From Carex sylvatica (lineage: Eukaryota; Streptophyta; Magnoliopsida; Poales; Cyperaceae): a stretch of DNA of 64,000 bases. The translations under genes were made by a program, and so were the position numbers. The stretch lies in the NCBI GenBank assembly GCA_964058845.1, contig CAXKVR010000036.1, forward strand, positions 186,001-250,000, read 5' to 3'. This document shows positions 1 to 11,451 of the stretch, piece after piece. Below the pieces are notes generated by a model. That model saw nothing but the letters and a program-made list of their open reading frames with translations. It was not told the DNA's origin and searched no databases. The stretch's first letter is position 1. Each line of letters opens with the position of its first letter.

Positions 1-1349
1 TTCCACTGGATATCTCCATTTTGTGATTTTTCCAATTGTTTTGACTATATCAAGAGATGGAAATAACATGCTGACTTTCACTGATAGGGATTAATTAAAA
101 ATATGATGCATGATGAGTTTCAAAAAAGGATAATTATAATATAAACGAATAGGCAATAATTCTTGTTTTTATTTCATTCAGCTCACAGACAATAGATTCA
201 AAACAGAGCTTCATATAACTAGTGCACTGTATGAAGATAAAACTGCTCCGTCAATATCTTTATCAAGAAAACTAGATATCCTGAAAAAATGTTTTTTTTG
301 GATAATATGTCTAATGGTTTAATTAGGACAATATATTGAGCCGAGGTTTGACCTGGTAAAAAAAAAAAAAAACACTACAGAGTATGGTTTGGAGAATAGG
401 CCAATTTCGAGTTGACTCGACTGAGGGGAACGGAATTGGCCGGAGGCTAGCCATTTTTTCCTGAGTTTCCCGGTTGGACGAATTTTGTACAGAAAACTGC
501 TAAAATTGAAGCTAAACGAAATAATCAATCAAATTTCCACTTAATCTCTTTCTTCTAGAGCAAAATTACAACGTGTTGGTAGTTCAATTGAACCAATTTT
601 ACATTTTGCTTAGATAATTAAAGGGATTTGAGGCAGAAAAATAGATGCGACAAGCAACTCAGAAAGAAAGAAGAAGAAGATTAAAGCATTATAAAATTTT
701 GAAGAGATGGTGGAATCATATGTTTGTATAATTATCACTAAGCTACTAGTTTAAATTGCCAAACATAAAAAGTAGATCAGTTTTATAGTTTTAAGTTGAC
801 AAACTTTCATGTAGATAAAATAAAATATATGTGGCAAAGATATCCATTGAAGGACAAACCTGTAATAAGAAAAAATGATAACTGCTGGTAAGGTGAGATG
901 GAGATATGCTGATATTTGGCGCAGTTTTGAAGTTGCAAACATTTTTGTTTTTCTGTACGTACTACCATGGATTTCAAAAAAAATAAAAAATAATTTGAGA
1001 AAACTACGAACCTGAATTACTTTTTATAAATTTTGAACAAACATATGTCGGTTAGAGTGGTGCATAATTAAACCATAGACCCTGCACTTTAGAAATTTTG
1101 CTCATTGGCCCTTTGGAATTGCATGCAGATCTTTTTTGGTTTATGGTTTGCAACCCAGAAAACACTTCAAATTTCCATTTGCAACTTATATTATGTTACC
1201 GTATTTAACTATGTTCTTATCATTTTTTGGTTTCACAGTTTCACATTCAATTGTCAATTATTTAATTGACACTTCTCAAACTTTTTAAATAAACCCCCCC
1301 CCCCCCCCCTCTTCTTGTTCGGGCTTGAGACCGGCTACATCATTTAGAT

Positions 1350-1553
1350 GAGAACGGAGTAGGTTCAATGGGCATTGGATCTACTTTTGGGTCCAATGAG
1401 CTCCAACACCGTTCGACCCGCATTAAGATCTGTGCACACGAAAATTGAAGCAGGAACACACGGATTTTAAAGCAAATATTAATGCGGATCGAACAGTGAT
1501 TGAGTCCATCGAACCAAAGTAGATCCGATGGACATCAAACCTATTCTGAACTC
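1350..1553. mobile_element. 204-bp Mutator-like MITE
   Basis: The two halves are inverted repeats, GAGAACGGAGTAGGTT at the left against AACCTATTCTGAACTC at the right, and continue inward past GTTCGACCCGCATTAA / TTAATGCGGATCGAAC. A perfect 9-bp direct repeat CATTTAGAT flanks it (1341-1349 and 1554-1562). A 9-bp duplication suits Mutator-like elements. The same insertion with the same target duplication is in the right-hand block at 42200-42403, so it predates that duplication. Its inner sequence resembles part of the MITE at 48505-49134. Confidence 0.8.
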
Positions 1554-1570
1554 CATTTAGATATAGGCAG

Positions 1571-1970
1571 AGTTAAAAGTTTGAAATGTGTTAGTATCTC
1601 TGAAATTTAAATTTTAAAATAAATGTACAAAGAAACTAATAAATTGGAAACAAGGAGAAATATATACCTTCATGAATAAACCACACTGGCAGTTATCTGT
1701 AGCTCGTACATAGTATTTGTGTAATTACATTTTGCCTTGTCCATAATGTACGCAGTGGGGCTTGCGTAATTTCATCCTCTACTCGATCCTCTGTACTGGT
1801 TTGAAATGTGTTAGTATTTCTGAAAATTGAATTTACGAAGAAAGGTACAAAGAAACTAATAAATTGGAAACAAGAAGAGATATTTACATTGGTATTTGTG
1901 TATTACATTTTGCTTTGTGTTTAATGTAGTGGAGCTTGCGTAATTTCATCCTCTACTCCTCTGGAGTTTC
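1571..1970. repeat. Imperfect tandem duplication 3' of the left NLR
   Basis: Two units, about 1571-1799 and 1800-1970, share GTTTGAAATGTGTTAGTAT, ACAAAGAAACTAATAAATTGG and GCTTGCGTAATTTCATCCTC in the same order. The second unit lacks the middle part of the first. The pair recurs at about 42431-42800. It lies downstream of the minus-strand NLR stop, so it could be 3' untranslated or intergenic sequence. Confidence 0.75.
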
Positions 1971-2076
1971 ACACCCATGCAACAGCAATGTGGCACTTGT
2001 CGGTGGGGCCAGTGTTAGTGTATACACAAGTCAGCGGTAAGAAATTATACAAAGACCAACGGTTGCAAATGAGAGC

Positions 2077-5000
2077 CTAATCCATGTAATAGCAAGGATG
2101 ACTATCCCGTGTAATGTTCTTATAAATCAGCGAAGTGGGCAACTCTGGGATTTCTTCCAGCAAAGTAGCATTGTTAATGTAAAGTTGTTCAAGGGAAGTG
2201 AGCATCGTCATTGTACCAGGCAATGACCGCAGTGAGCTTGCATCATAGATGTACAATTTCCTGAGGGTACTACTGTTTTGTAACAACCATTGCTCTGGCA
2301 GGGCCTCCAACCCTGAGCATTTGTCAACTGTCAGCTTACTAACAAATCTGAAGCTTCCAAGTGGCTCAATAAGAAGGAGACAAAGGTGATCAACCTCCAG
2401 ATACCTGATCTTTAAAGAAACCAAGTTGTTTCCTGGGTTGACAGTATTTGCTTGATGCATAGATGAAAGTTCAACCAGCTTTGGGCATCCCTTTATAACT
2501 AAATTTTCTAGTGACACAAATTTCCCTACTGCATCAGTTGGTAGCTGAACCAGATTCTCACAGTCTTCTATGGATAATCGCTCAAGACCACTTAAATCTA
2601 TATTTTCTTGAAGCAGAAATCCATTCAAGGATGCTAAGTGTGAGCACCCACGTATATCAACTTTTCTGAGTGGTGCTGTTAGGGATGATGATGTAGGGCC
2701 ATCTGAGCAAGAACTTTGGAAATATTCTGGAAGATCACTCAATGCCACATCATAAATGGAAAATCTTTTTAAAGAAAGGGGCAGATTAGGAAATTTGGTC
2801 AGGTTCCGGCAATTTGAAATGGTCAAGTCTTCGAGAGATGGAAATGCATTTTCCAGAGAGGTAATGGATGTAATAGTTGCACTTCCTGATATCCACAACT
2901 GAGTGAGATTAGGAAGACAAAATGATGCCTCAAGCAGCGGTACATCAAGTTCACCACAGTTTCCCATGGTAAGTTTCTGAAGCTTTACAGGTAAAAGGTT
3001 TCTCCAAAATTCAACTGCTGTCAGCTCTGGGTTATTTTGAATGGTTAAGTTTTCGAAGGACATTAGCTTCCCAAACCCTTCTGTTGGCAACTGTAACAAA
3101 TTCTCACAGCCTTGGATGGTTAGTTGCTCAACAGCTTGTAAATCAAGGTTTTGTTGCTGCAGAAATCCATCCAATGATATTAATTTGGGACAGTAGTTGA
3201 TCTCTACTTCCTTAAGCGATGATTTCATATATGATGGTGCCAGATCTGTGATGCTAGAACCATAGTGCATATCTGGAAGGGAATTAAGCCCTACATTTAC
3301 TACCGTAAATTCCATAAGAGAAAAAGGAATGGCAGGTAATTTAGCCAGGCTTAAACAGTCATTGATAATAAGTTCTTTTAGATTTGGAAAGACATAACAA
3401 CTGTGTGGTCCTGCCCAGGATTCCCATTTTGGCATGTCAGAGCAATATAGTTGTTCCAAAGATGGAAAAGCGCAATCACTTGTGCTATCACATGAATAGT
3501 CCACTTCTTTCACTTCAGACATCCAATCAAGAGAGAGTGTTTTCAGATATGCCATTTGCCCAAGAAATGGTAGTGCTTCACAACAATGCCATGCAGCAAG
3601 TGTGAGGGATGATAGGTCCAGATGAGATGAGTCTATCATCCAAATTGGGTATTTGTGGCCTGCATAACCCGTGATTGTCAATTCCTTGAGATTGGGATGT
3701 GGTCGGAGGTTATCAATTACTTGCTCAGGGTTATCAGAATTGATCCAAGTCCAATTTGGGATATTAGTCCAATTTAGGATAAGTGAAATAAGACTTTCCT
3801 TTTTGGATAGGTTGGCATTCATAGCTTCAACTGGATTCTCTACATTCTCAAGATTATGAATAGAAAGGCTTCGAAGATTGTTTAGCATTTGTAGTTCATC
3901 TATATGGCGACCACTCTCTCGTCCAACAAAAAATTTTAACTCTTGTAGAGAGGTCAACTTGTGTACACCGTGAATGTTTTTCATAACCCTGTCAGGAAGT
4001 TTCATATAGCGTAAGCTAACAAGATTGGTCATTCCAGTTGTTTCAACACCCTCAATATGTGAATATTCATATTCATATTCATACTCATGTGGCATTTCTA
4101 GCACCTGTAGTTGGTAAAGCTTATAAATTGAATTAGGAAGCTTATATAAGTAGTTGACCTCTAGAAAGCGAAGATGCAACAAACTACCAATCTCCTCTGG
4201 CAGTTCACATTTACCTCCTTCTATGACCAATAAACGCAAAGTTTCCTTAAGTGAACCATTTGGGAGAACAAATCGATCTCGATTGATGTCACCTTTAGAC
4301 AAGGTTATTACCAAGGTGCGTAAATTTCGAAGATTTAATATCCTTTCAATTTTACTTTCAGGAACAGAGACATGTTGTGCAGTTCTAGGTATATTATCAG
4401 ATTTACCATTTGGTTCAACTCTGCAACATTCTCCTTCCGATACATTCTGAGCCAGATCATGCATCAAATCATGCATAACATACGTATTGTCTTCCGAAGA
4501 ATGTCGCTCAAAGAATGATTTCCTAAAAAGGTTATTGAAGTACTCTTCGCAAATATCTTCAGGCCTTTCTTCTCCACGTAACTCTTGGCGTATGAATCCA
4601 GAGGTGATCCACATTTTAATCAACTCATCTTTGTCGAACCAATAATCTTGAGGAAATATGCAGCAAAATCTAAAGCATTCTTGCAAATGTGCTGGTAGAT
4701 GGTAATAGCTCAATTTCAGCACATCTGCCACATCCTTAGCTTTCTCTAAGTTGATCAGCGAATCCTGGTTCAAAATTCTTTTCCAGTAACGGATATCCAT
4801 GTCTGAATTCAACAAGCTCCCAATCACCTTTGCTGCTAGAGGGCTATCTCGGAGCTTCTTCACAATATCATTTCCGATCTTTTGCAAATCTTTATGATTG
4901 TCAGGGTTATAACCGGAAAATGCATACTTATTGAACAGTTGTAACAACTCTTGCTCTTTCAATCCTTCTAACAGTAGATTTTCTCGTTCCACATTTAGCA

Positions 5001-6026
5001 CACGAGCAAGCATGTCAGCCACTGATTTCATTCTAGTGGTGAGTAAAATTTTGCTTCCCTGTTGTACATATTCCAAGGGCACAATCAATTTCTCCCAGTC
5101 ACACATTTTATCATCATTCCAAACATCATCTAGAATGAGAAAAATTTGCTTTGAACGAATCGTTTCCTTCAAGGTTTTCTGTAGGCCATTTAATGACTCA
5201 CCATAATGGGTTTTCTCGCCTAGGTCTTCGAGGATTTTTCTTGTTATATCTTCAACACTAAAACTTGTTGAAACACAAACCCAAATTGTTTTGTCAAAAT
5301 AGTTCTGTTTGCTAATCTCCTCAGAGATTAACTGTGCAAGAGTGGTTTTCCCTAATCCACCCACCCCCACAATACAAAAGGCAGAGATAGTCCCATGAGA
5401 TGCTGGTTTCTTTAACCATTCAATTATCATAGCCTTCTCATTCTCCCGCCCAAACACATTGCTGACAGGTAAAAGGGAAGTAGTTTCTCGACTAGAAGTG
5501 TTAATAAGCTGATTATTTGGCTTTGCAAGGCCATGGAATTCTAGTGTAGTTGATATTGGAAGAAATCGCCAACACCTGCGGCAACCAGATCTAACATTTT
5601 CACAGCCTCCCTCAACCTAAATGTATCTTCACTAATGGTATAACCTCGGCAACACCCATGACAACTGATGTGGATTTTACTCTTCAACCAATCAAGTTTT
5701 GAACCACTAACCTGATCTGGCTTTTTCACCTTATCTTCCAGCTCCCGGTATTTGAGTTCGTCAACCACGTCTTCAGCTGCTAAGAAAGCTTCTTTGAAAT
5801 TCTCCAGCCATTTTTCCACCCCAGAATTCGGGTATTTGAATTTGAGCATCTCAGCAACACCCATGACAGCTGCCACCTTGGGAAGAGCTTCATTCAGTCT
5901 ACTTAGCTGGGATTCAGTATCAGCTGGCAGCATACGCTTGCCCAAGTATGAGTAAGCCGTCTCGATTAGTTTGGTAATAATAGCAGATCCCGCCCATTGA
6001 GCAACAGTTATAAGAGCTGACTCCAT
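2077..6026 (-). pseudogene. CC-NB-LRR (CNL) disease resistance gene, frameshifted copy
   Basis: This is the paralogue of the intact gene at 42945-46889. The ATG at 6026 opens a 161-codon frame holding the Rx-like coiled coil, with EDVVDEL in place of EDVID, and it ends at 5541. The rest (2077 to about 5550) is open in another frame and holds P-loop GVGGLGKTT, kinase-2 LDDVW, GSKILLTTR, a GLPL-like SPLAAK, the RNBS-D region, VMHDL and a long LRR region. The break is one missing base near 5552: the right copy reads GTTGTATATTGG where this copy reads GTTGATATTGG. The downstream frame has no ATG before NB-ARC; its first candidate start is a GTG. About 1,120 codons stay open after the shift, so the break is recent or is an assembly error. 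An EY-rich insertion (about 4061-4088) and a different C-terminus are further differences. If real, only a coiled-coil fragment would be made. Confidence 0.88.
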
Positions 6027-6056
6027 GGAGATTTTCTTCTTCTAACTTGCTATCTC

Positions 6057-6107
6057 TCTGTTTTTTTTTTCTTTTTTTTCTTTTTTTTTCTTTTTTTTTC
6101 TTTTTTT
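6057..6107. repeat. T-rich microsatellite (T9C units) before the left NLR start
   Basis: About five units of a 10-base T-rich/C pattern lie 30-80 bases upstream of the NLR start codon, so the transcript strand reads A/G-rich. The right copy has a much shorter run at 46923-46942. Confidence 0.8.
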
Positions 6108-6375
6108 AAGAATAACAATTTAGCAAGGGATCTTGTATAGGATGAGAAATGGAGATGCCAAGAGAAATTTGATCGGGTAATAATAAAATTCGATTACAAA
6201 GAGACAAAGTAGCCAAAGACAAGAGAGGGAAAGAGATGGTAAAGACAGTTTTTTTTTTTTTTTTTCCTTTTTTGTAAGAAATTTTTTAGCAAGGAGTGTC
6301 TTGTATATGACTATAAATGAAAATGCGAAGAGAAATTTGATCAGCTAATATTGAAAGTCGATTAACAAGGGTTGT
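6108..6375. repeat. Imperfect direct repeat in the NLR upstream region
   Basis: About 6100-6205 and 6274-6375 share TTTAGCAAGG, TCTTGTATA, GAGAAATTTGATC and TCGATTA in order. The same pair occurs upstream of the right copy (about 46940-47045 and 47098-47190), so it predates the block duplication. Short open frames here on the minus strand (6362-6553 and its counterpart) look like 5' leader sequence, not genes. Confidence 0.7.
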
Positions 6376-6525
6376 TGTAGTAGATTGTTGGAAGAAAGAT
6401 GAATTGAGAAATTGAGATTCCAAGAGAAAAATACAGATTGTATGAGCGAGAGATTGAGTTGGGAGAAACAGAGCTAAAGAGAGAGATGGAGAGACAATGG
6501 TAGCTTTTATCTTTTGCTTTGATAT

Positions 6526-7654
6526 TTAGGTGAGAGTGGTGTACATGAACCATTTATGGCAGGGTATTAGGTTTCTTGTACTCCGTGAGCAAACAATTCG
6601 GAGAAGGGGACCGTTTCGCTAGCGGCGAGTCCCTGTGCTTCTAAACACATGGGCCCTGTGCTTCGTCAGACTTGTGGAATTTGAATCCTAGCACTGTGCC
6701 CTTCTGCTTTCTTTTTTTTTGATTGGAGCCCTTCTGCTTTCTTCTCTGGTTTTGCGCTCTCAGGCTCTGTTTAATGGGTCCTCTACCATCCAAATTGAAA
6801 TCTATAGATTAAAGCTAAAGGAAAGTACTTTGTTCATAGCTGGCTCAATAACTCCAGCTTCATAGACCCATGCTGCATAGAATATTTTAAATTTTAATAT
6901 AATGGGTAAATCGATGTACTCAGAGAGGAATGATTCAATCATGAATTTTCCACATGTTAGAATATTTTAAGGAAATATTTTATTGTTATATAGAGTTTTA
7001 CTACGACAGTCAAATTTCTCCAACAAATTGAATTATTAAGCTTGAATAATGTTGCTTAATTATCACCGTCAATTCCCAAAAATCAATATCCGTAGAGATT
7101 AGAGTCGTTTCAACAATAATTACCAAGACTTGAATACAATTATAAAATAAATAATGATTATAGATAATGGGTTTGGGTAAGAATTATTTTTTGTTAATCA
7201 ATAAGTAAGGATATGGATAATGATTATTTTGTACCCGTTAATCTATAAGGTAATTATAATATCTAAATATATATTCAATTCAATTTATAACCTACCTAAA
7301 TATATATTCGTGTTTTTGAATTTTCTTCCTTTATAAAAATAATTTAATTGAAATTGATTGCACATTTATTTTTATATTTTATTAGAAATGCAATTACATA
7401 TGTGTGAAATGAATGAGTTTTTTATGTTTAATTTGCAAAATATAGTAAAATTAATTTTACATTAGTATTATCCGTTATTTATCCGCTACTGTTTTGTTAC
7501 TCAATAATATTAACGGATAATGGTAGGGTAGGGTAAGGTTATTTTTTTAATGGGTATAGATAGGATATGGACAAAGTCAATTTCAATGGGTATGAATATG
7601 AAAATGTCTCCATTCAACTCGTACCGTACCCATTGACACCCCTAAATAAAACTA
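6526..7654. other. Intergenic, no gene seen
   Basis: AT-rich sequence without a convincing coding frame. It starts with a moderately GC-rich stretch (about 6590-6790) beyond the end of the NLR duplication. I saw no tRNA, LTR or complete element. Confidence 0.6.
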
Positions 7655-8051
7655 AGAGTAACTAGGGTGTTCTTAAGCTTACCAAAGTGTTTCGTGAGCT
7701 TAATTCTAAAACCCATCAAATCAGTTTTAAATGACGAATCTGAACCGTTGAAACTCGCCTACCTTACGAGTGATGCGTCTACATGTGAAAATTTTAAACA
7801 TTCTAATTAATTTAGTATAAAGTCAATTGGTCAAAATTAGAAGGTTAATAAATTAATTTTAGTGCGTTTTTTGACAGCTTGACTTTATAATAAATTAATT
7901 CGAATGTTTAAAATTTTCACATGTAGACGCATCACTCGCAAGGTAGACGGATTTCAACAGTTCGGGTTCGTCATTTGAAATCAATTTGATGAATTTTGGG
8001 GTTAAGCTCACCAAACACTTTGGTGAACTTAAGAACACCCTAGTTCTACTC
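7655..8051. mobile_element. Foldback MITE, hAT-like target duplication
   Basis: About 175-base arms are inverted copies of each other: AGAGTAACTAGGGTGTTCTT at the left and the reverse complement of CACCCTAGTTCTACTC at the right. The arms pair past a shared 20-base core, CATGTGAAAATTTTAAACAT, around 7782 and 7905. The flanks read TAAAACTA on both sides (7647-7654 and 8052-8059), an 8-bp duplication give or take one base, as hAT elements make. It has no coding capacity. Confidence 0.75.
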
Positions 8052-8450
8052 TAAAACTAATATGCAATAGAAAGGTTATAAACTTGAAACTCTTATTAAA
8101 CAAGGTTTAATGTGTAATAAAAGAATATTTGATATATATATATATATTATCATACAGTTGGTGTTTTTTTTTTGTTTTTGTGTGTGTAAAGGTCCGTAGG
8201 TTTGATAGAGTTGATATTCGCCGTTGATTTGTGGCGTGTTCATTGCATCTCATTTATTAAGTTGTTCTTTTTTGATAGCGATAACTTTTGAATTGTGTGA
8301 ATGTAATTATAGTATTTTGTAAAGAGATGGCATGGTTGTGAAAGCGACATCATTTTGTCTTCATAAACCCTTTTGTGCACTGATAGAAATTAAAAAATGA
8401 AAAAAATGAAAAGAAAAAAGAATCTAATTATCTAAACCAATAAAACAGGC
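8052..8450. other. Intergenic, no gene seen
   Basis: AT-rich spacer with a short AT dinucleotide run near 8133-8150. No supported feature. Confidence 0.5.
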
Positions 8451-9440
8451 TGAGTCATGGATGACTCATGGCCTTGATTGGCTGCTTCCAAAGAATAAGA
8501 GGAGATAGAGAGAGAGAGAGTCATTTAATAATTTAATTTATTCTTCGTTTTCCAAATCCTATTCGCTGTTCAAAACTTGAAATTATAATTTTTTTCACAG
8601 TAAAAACATGTTACTTATGTATTCTACTTTGTTAGATATTAGCTAGAGAGTTGCTCTCAACATAGTCGTGACAAAACGACAGTTCTCAAATATTTTGATG
8701 ACGATTCTATGTGTCTCGTATGATAAAGAAAATACGTTTAAGGATTGTCATATCACAATCCGAATAATACAATTTTTATTTTTTTATTTATCTTTTGTAA
8801 TTGTTACTATCTGGATATTCTGAATTTTTATTCCAATGATTTAAGTTTATTTATATCATTTTGATTATAAAATTTTCAAATATTATATATTCTGATTTTC
8901 TAAAATTTAAATTTGAGTCATGGCCTTGTTTGGCTGCTTCGAAAGAAAAGGAGGAGAGAAAAATTCAACAATTCATTTATCCTGAGTTCTCCAATTCCTA
9001 TTCGCTGTTAAATTCATACCGTTTCTCCAGGAAAAAAAAAACATATTCCTTATTTCTCTTTCTTTTTCTCTTTTGAAAATGTTAACTAAAATATTAATAT
9101 AAATAAAGCCACCGCGTGACCATAATTTCAATTTATTAATTTATAGTCTTCTATTTTTGTTAGATATTTGAAAGTTATTGTCAACATGGTCGTGCTAAAA
9201 CGACAATTCTGAATTATCTTAGTGATGATTCTATAAGTTTTACATGATAATGACGGAATACGTTTAAAAATAATGACACAATCTTGGAATATACAATTCT
9301 AATTTACTAAATTACTTTTTTTTAGTAGTTACTATTTGAATTTTCTGAATTTTTACTCCAACTATTTTATGCTCATTTTCATAATTTTGATAGTAAATTT
9401 ATCCAATGTTGTTGTGATTTTCTAAAATTAATTTTGATTT
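8450..9440. repeat. Diverged tandem duplication, about 0.5 kb per unit
   Basis: Unit 1 (about 8450-8912) and unit 2 (about 8913-9440) share GAGTCATGG...GGCCTTG, TTGGCTGCTTC, CCTATTCGCTGTT, TCAACATAGTCGTG / TCAACATGGTCGTG, AATACGTTTAA and TTCTGAATTTTTA in the same order. The units are clearly diverged. No coding frame spans either one. Confidence 0.75.
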
Positions 9441-9777
9441 TTTTTAATTAAACTACGATCCTGAGAATTTAAAGATATGAAAGTAAAGGGTACAATATCA
9501 TAAAAATTATATGATGCGCCCTGGTTGATTAGCGCATGTTTATTTTATTTTGGGTTCTAAATAGCGGCGTGATTGTGTTTTTGAATTATAAAAGCTGTGG
9601 CGTTATAGTGGTACAATATGGATATAACGTTTTTTTAGCTGTTAAGTTATGACGCAATTATTTATACCTTTAATTTTATTTATTTATTATTTATCATCCA
9701 ATATTTAATGAAAAATAGAATTGTAAATTATGAAGATCTAATTTTTTGTTCCAACTTTGTATTGGGCCATTGCATGC
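9441..9777. other. Intergenic with a GGTTCTAAATAGCGG relic
   Basis: At 9552-9567 there is a copy of the end motif GGTTCTAAATAGCGG that also bounds the element at 11906-13506. No other structure is clear. Confidence 0.45.
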
Positions 9778-10461
9778 TAGAGGGCTGCTCTCGGACCGGG
9801 TTTACCCGGGGTCGGGTACGGGTTTGGGTCGGGTACGGGTAGGTCGGGTAAACGGGTATCTCGGGTCGGGTATACTCGGGTATAATTTTCAAAAACCGTA
9901 CCCTACCCGAGTTTTACCCGTGCCCGTGGTACCCGGCACGGGTAGGGCGGTCCGGGTCGGGTACCCTTTTTTTTTTCTTTTTTTTTTCTTTTTTTCTGTT
10001 TTTTTTCTGTTTTTTTCTGTTTTTTTTTTTTTTTTTTTATTAGGCGGCAAATTCGAAATTTCAAAAAAATTTGAATTTTTTCGAATTTTTTCGAATTTTT
10101 TCGAATTTTTTTGAATTTTTTCTGAATTTTTTTCAATTTTTTTTGAATTTTTTTCAATTTTTTCGAATTTTTCTGAATTTTTTTGAATTTTTTTGAATTT
10201 TTTAACGGGTACGGGGTCGGGTACAGGTCGGGTACGGGGTCGGGTCGGGTCGGGCTTAAATCGGACCGGATTTGGTCGGGTTTTGAACCAAAAAATCGTA
10301 CCCTACCCGTTTTTTACCCGTACCCGTGTACCCGTTTACCCGACCCGTACCCGTGTACCCGTTTACCCGACCCATACCCGGGCTCGGGCACGGGTAACCC
10401 GGGTAACGGGCACGGGCGGGTACGGGTCGGGTCCGCCCCCATCGGGTAATTGCAAACCACT
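9778..10461. mobile_element. Non-autonomous hAT element with GGGTACGGG-rich ends
   Basis: Two GC-rich blocks (about 9790-9965 and 10205-10445) made of CGGGTACGGGT-type repeats and their complements flank a T/TTTGAA-rich core. The ends are TAGAGGGCTGC and, inverted, TAGTGGTTTGC, which fit hAT termini. A direct repeat ATTGCATGC flanks it (9769-9777 and 10462-10470), giving the 8-bp hAT duplication with one extra matching base. The right end matches the left end of the longer element at 27130. Overlapping open frames here are repeat artefacts. Confidence 0.8.
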
Positions 10462-10470
10462 ATTGCATGC

Positions 10471-11451
10471 CCATTCATTGGGTTAGTTACCAAAGTATGA
10501 ATTATTATTTATTATTATTTTTATTTAAACTGGTTGGTTTTCTTCATTTCTTGAAATAAATCTTGGGCACTATTTAGGTGCTTTAGGAATTATTTCATTT
10601 TGTGCGTCTCTTTCTTTGTTTTTAGATACCAGAGAGAAAATCAATTCGTACACCAAATTTCGGGTATATATTTCAACACAGCAATTTTGACTTCATGCAA
10701 CGCAAAGACTATAGAATCAAAACTTCGCTGCTTGTGGTTTGTGCACTGTATGAAGCTAAAACTTCTCTGTTAAAATCTTTACCCCAAATTTCTTCAGTTC
10801 GTTTCTTGATGAATTAAAAGAAAAATAACTTTAATAATAAAAATTAATGAGCGACGCAAATATTTTAATCTTCCACAATACCAACTTGATCTCCGTTACT
10901 GATTTTAAGTTAATTTTTAATTAATCCTTGTCTGAAAAAATGAATTATATGCAAATTATTAAAAAAAAAATTAACAGGTTTGACAAGTACGGAATTATGT
11001 TATACAATCGATGAGATTTTTTATTTTTGGAAATGTGTGGAAATTTTTGCGGCAATTTTTATTAATATTCTTAAAAAAAAGATTTTTTAAAAATTGCAGC
11101 TGCATCCATTTTTTTTTGTTAAATGCCTTGACCACCTGCACAACGGGCGGCCCAAATCCTCTAGCAGACTGTCCGGGTCAGGGGCGGTCCACTAGGAACC
11201 AGACTGCCTTGGGGTCCAGGCGGTCCTCTTTTTTTTTTTGAGATCTTAATATTTTTTATTAAATAATTTTCTTGTTTAGAGTGTATGTCAAAAAATAAGA
11301 CATTTGATATATTTATGAAGTGATGTCGTAACTCTTTATAACTTTGATTTGGTTTGTCAGTTGGATATCACAAATTTAAAGATAACACTAATTAAGGACT
11401 TGGCCTTAATTCAAAAGATACATACACACACACACACACACACATATATAT
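10471..11451. other. Intergenic, no gene seen
   Basis: AT-rich. About 10690-10790 is weakly similar to 185-265 (shared GTGCACTGTATGAAG and flanking words), and about 10660-10700 to 38740-38780, which suggests old shared repeats. A short CA run lies at 11423-11443. No coding feature is supported. Confidence 0.5.

Larger units (their letters stand above)
47..6525. repeat. Segmental duplication, left copy (NLR block)
   Basis: This block aligns in the same orientation to about 41794-47345. Homology begins at the shared string ATATCAAGAGATGGAAATAA and ends in the upstream region of the NLR gene. The left copy has about 800 bases (about 105-913) and two stretches of about 35-40 bases near 1008-1075 that the right copy lacks. 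It also has a longer C run at about 1292-1310. The 204-bp MITE, the 3' tandem repeat, the NLR gene and its upstream repeat are in both copies. Boundaries were set by eye and are good to some tens of bases. Confidence 0.9.

Noticed and set aside
2077..5457. A separate NB-LRR gene starting at 5457
   Set aside because: The apparent start is GTG within the NB-ARC region; comparison with the intact copy shows it is the 3' part of a frameshifted CNL.
9746..10486. G/R/V-rich and K-rich frames on both strands
   Set aside because: Translation of the GGGTACGGG arrays and T-rich core of the hAT derivative; not genes.
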